From assembly GCA_905182985.1 (NCBI GenBank), contig CAJJDN010000050.1, positions 62,001-126,000 of the forward strand: a stretch of 64,000 nt of DNA. The letters run 5' to 3'. Shown here in pieces: positions 62,887 through 64,000 of the stretch. The DNA comes from Paramecium sonneborni (Eukaryota > Ciliophora > Oligohymenophorea > Peniculida > Parameciidae). The translations under genes and the position numbers were made by a program. Every line of letters starts with the position of its first letter. The first letter of the stretch is position 1. Below the pieces are notes generated by a model. It was not told where the DNA came from. It saw only the letters and a program-made list of their open reading frames with translations, and searched no databases.

Positions 62887-63395
62887 ATGTAATATTCTCA
62901 ACCATAATACGATCGACCCCCCTACGAGGCAGTGTACCATCAAAATCAATTTAATCAATAAAATTAAGGACCTTACTAAAATTAAATGGCAGTTTATCCA
63001 TAGTAATAAGGTGGATATCCTCCTAATTAAATTTAAAATCCATAATATTAAGGATAACCTTATTAATAAGTATATCCAAATCAGTTTCAAGGTAACTATC
63101 CACCTTAATCAACTAATATTGGGTATATTTTTATCATTCTCATATTAGTTTTAACTTTTAACCTGGTATAATCTTGGAAGGAGATAAATTATGCTTTTAT
63201 TGTAATAGGCCATATAATCTTGTATAATAAAGAAAAATTGGAGGATAAGTTTTTCTGGCATTTCTGTTGCTTTTAATATTTTTCTGGCCTTTGTGCTGGT
63301 TGCCATTTGTCATGGAAGACTGCAAAGATAAATATTATTATTGTTCATAATGTGGTAAATTAATATATAAAAGATAATATACTATGATGAGTTGA
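62887..63395 (+). CDS. LITAF-domain protein with Pro/Gln/Tyr-rich N-terminus
   Basis: ATG 62887 (MQYSQPQYDRPPYEAVYHQ) to TGA 63393-63395, about 160 residues, with one intron at 63123-63148 (26 nt). The N-terminal ~75 residues are Pro/Tyr/Gln-rich (GGYPPNQIQNPQYQGQPYQQ). They include a DRPPYEAVY motif similar to the PPxY sites through which LITAF proteins bind NEDD4-type ligases. The LITAF domain follows: DKLCFYCNRPYNLVQQRKIG (CxxC), hydrophobic insert VFLAFLLLLIFFWPLCWLPF, then MEDCKDKYYYCSQCGKLIYK (CxxC). This is closer to the canonical layout than the gene at 44799. The likely location is the cytosolic face of endosomes or lysosomes. Confidence 0.9.
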
Positions 63396-64000
63396 TTAAT
63401 TATGCATATAATAAAACAATTTTTGATAAAAACAGTTCAAAAATTTTTATTTCTTGAGTATTTACGAAAGTTCTAGTCTTTATATGATATCCTATGAACT
63501 TTTTAATAGCTCTATTTTTATTTAAATTATCTATATAGTTTTTCATATTAAAATTAAGCAAATACATATCTAAAAACAATGAAAATAGAAAAATTCAAAA
63601 ATTAAACATTTTAAATTTAACCAAATTTTTATCAAAATATTGGTTCATAACTAATTTATTCTATCCAATTATTTTGATTCAAAAGCTTTTTTCCATTAAA
63701 ATCAGAAATATCTGAAGATATTTGATTGAAATATTAAGTTGCAAATACCATTCTGCATTTTCTATGCCTTCTGCATAAATTAAAGATACAAAATCAAGAG
63801 AAACTTTAAATTTCGTAAATAATTTTATTTTAAGTTTCTTTAGAAATTGCGTTCGAGATTAATTAAGTATAAATTTGAAAATCTATAAATTTAGAAATTT
63901 TATTCTATAAATTAACTTTAGGACAACCACTTTAAGAACACATTTAAATTATAAATGATTAAATTTTTATAATTTTTAAAAACTCAATAATTAATATTAT
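63396..64000. other. AT-rich stretch, no gene recognised
   Basis: No ORF with protein character was found on either strand to the window end. A minus-strand gene entering from the right cannot be excluded from so short a piece. Confidence 0.5.

Noticed and set aside
1..64000. CRISPR arrays, insertion sequences, bacterial operons, rRNA
   Set aside because: None of their signatures appear, and the code, introns and gene families are those of a ciliate nucleus.

Overview
The window is somatic (macronuclear) DNA of a ciliate, most likely a Paramecium. Long protein frames appear only when TAA and TAG are read as glutamine and TGA is the sole stop (genetic code 6). The DNA is very AT-rich. Genes sit tens of bases apart and are split by tiny introns of about 20-34 nt that begin GTA and end TAG or AAG; removing each one restores the frame. 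ORFs called with the standard code are therefore only fragments or antisense shadows. Gene models here were made by hand reading of both strands. Most intron boundaries are inferred from frame restoration and were not tested against transcripts.

Layout. 1-3246 (-): N-glycosylation-rich secretory protein, cut by the window edge. 3469-4460 (+): degenerate gene. 4537-10493 (-): coiled-coil protein, CFAP100/MIA1-like axonemal protein, a small unknown protein and an acid-sphingomyelinase-like phosphodiesterase. 10603-13407 (-): ETF alpha subunit, with an assembly-duplicated piece and an N gap. 13622-16702 (+): protein-kinase pseudogene, also duplicated around a single N. 16772-20432 (+): SCP/NIF phosphatase and two unknown proteins. 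20461-26111 (+): long coiled-coil protein, mitochondrial J-like protein and trichocyst-matrix-like protein. 27351-36449 (+): P5B ATPase, tyrosine phosphatase and an RPGRIP1L-like protein with EF-hands. 37274-40260: small basic protein (+), CK1-like kinase (-) and an unknown protein (+). 40929-44131 (+): kinesin, again split by an assembly duplication. 44799-45332 (-): LITAF-domain protein. 45521-59246 (-): inner-arm dynein heavy chain of about 13.7 kb. 59263-60113 (-): dual-specificity phosphatase. 60240-63395 (+): pseudokinase, type I membrane protein and a second LITAF-domain protein.

Biology. Several genes serve cilia: CFAP100 (modifier of inner arms), a single-headed dynein heavy chain, the transition-zone protein RPGRIP1L, a kinesin and possibly the large coiled-coil protein. 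Others serve trichocysts, mitochondria (ETF alpha, J-like protein), membrane traffic (LITAF, P5B ATPase) and signalling (PTP, DSP, SCP, CK1, pseudokinase). No operon logic is expected. No tRNA, rRNA, CRISPR array, transposon or telomere repeat was recognised. The three apparent tandem duplications (1059, 1392 and 1174 bp) each flank an N and are best read as unmerged contig ends, not biology.
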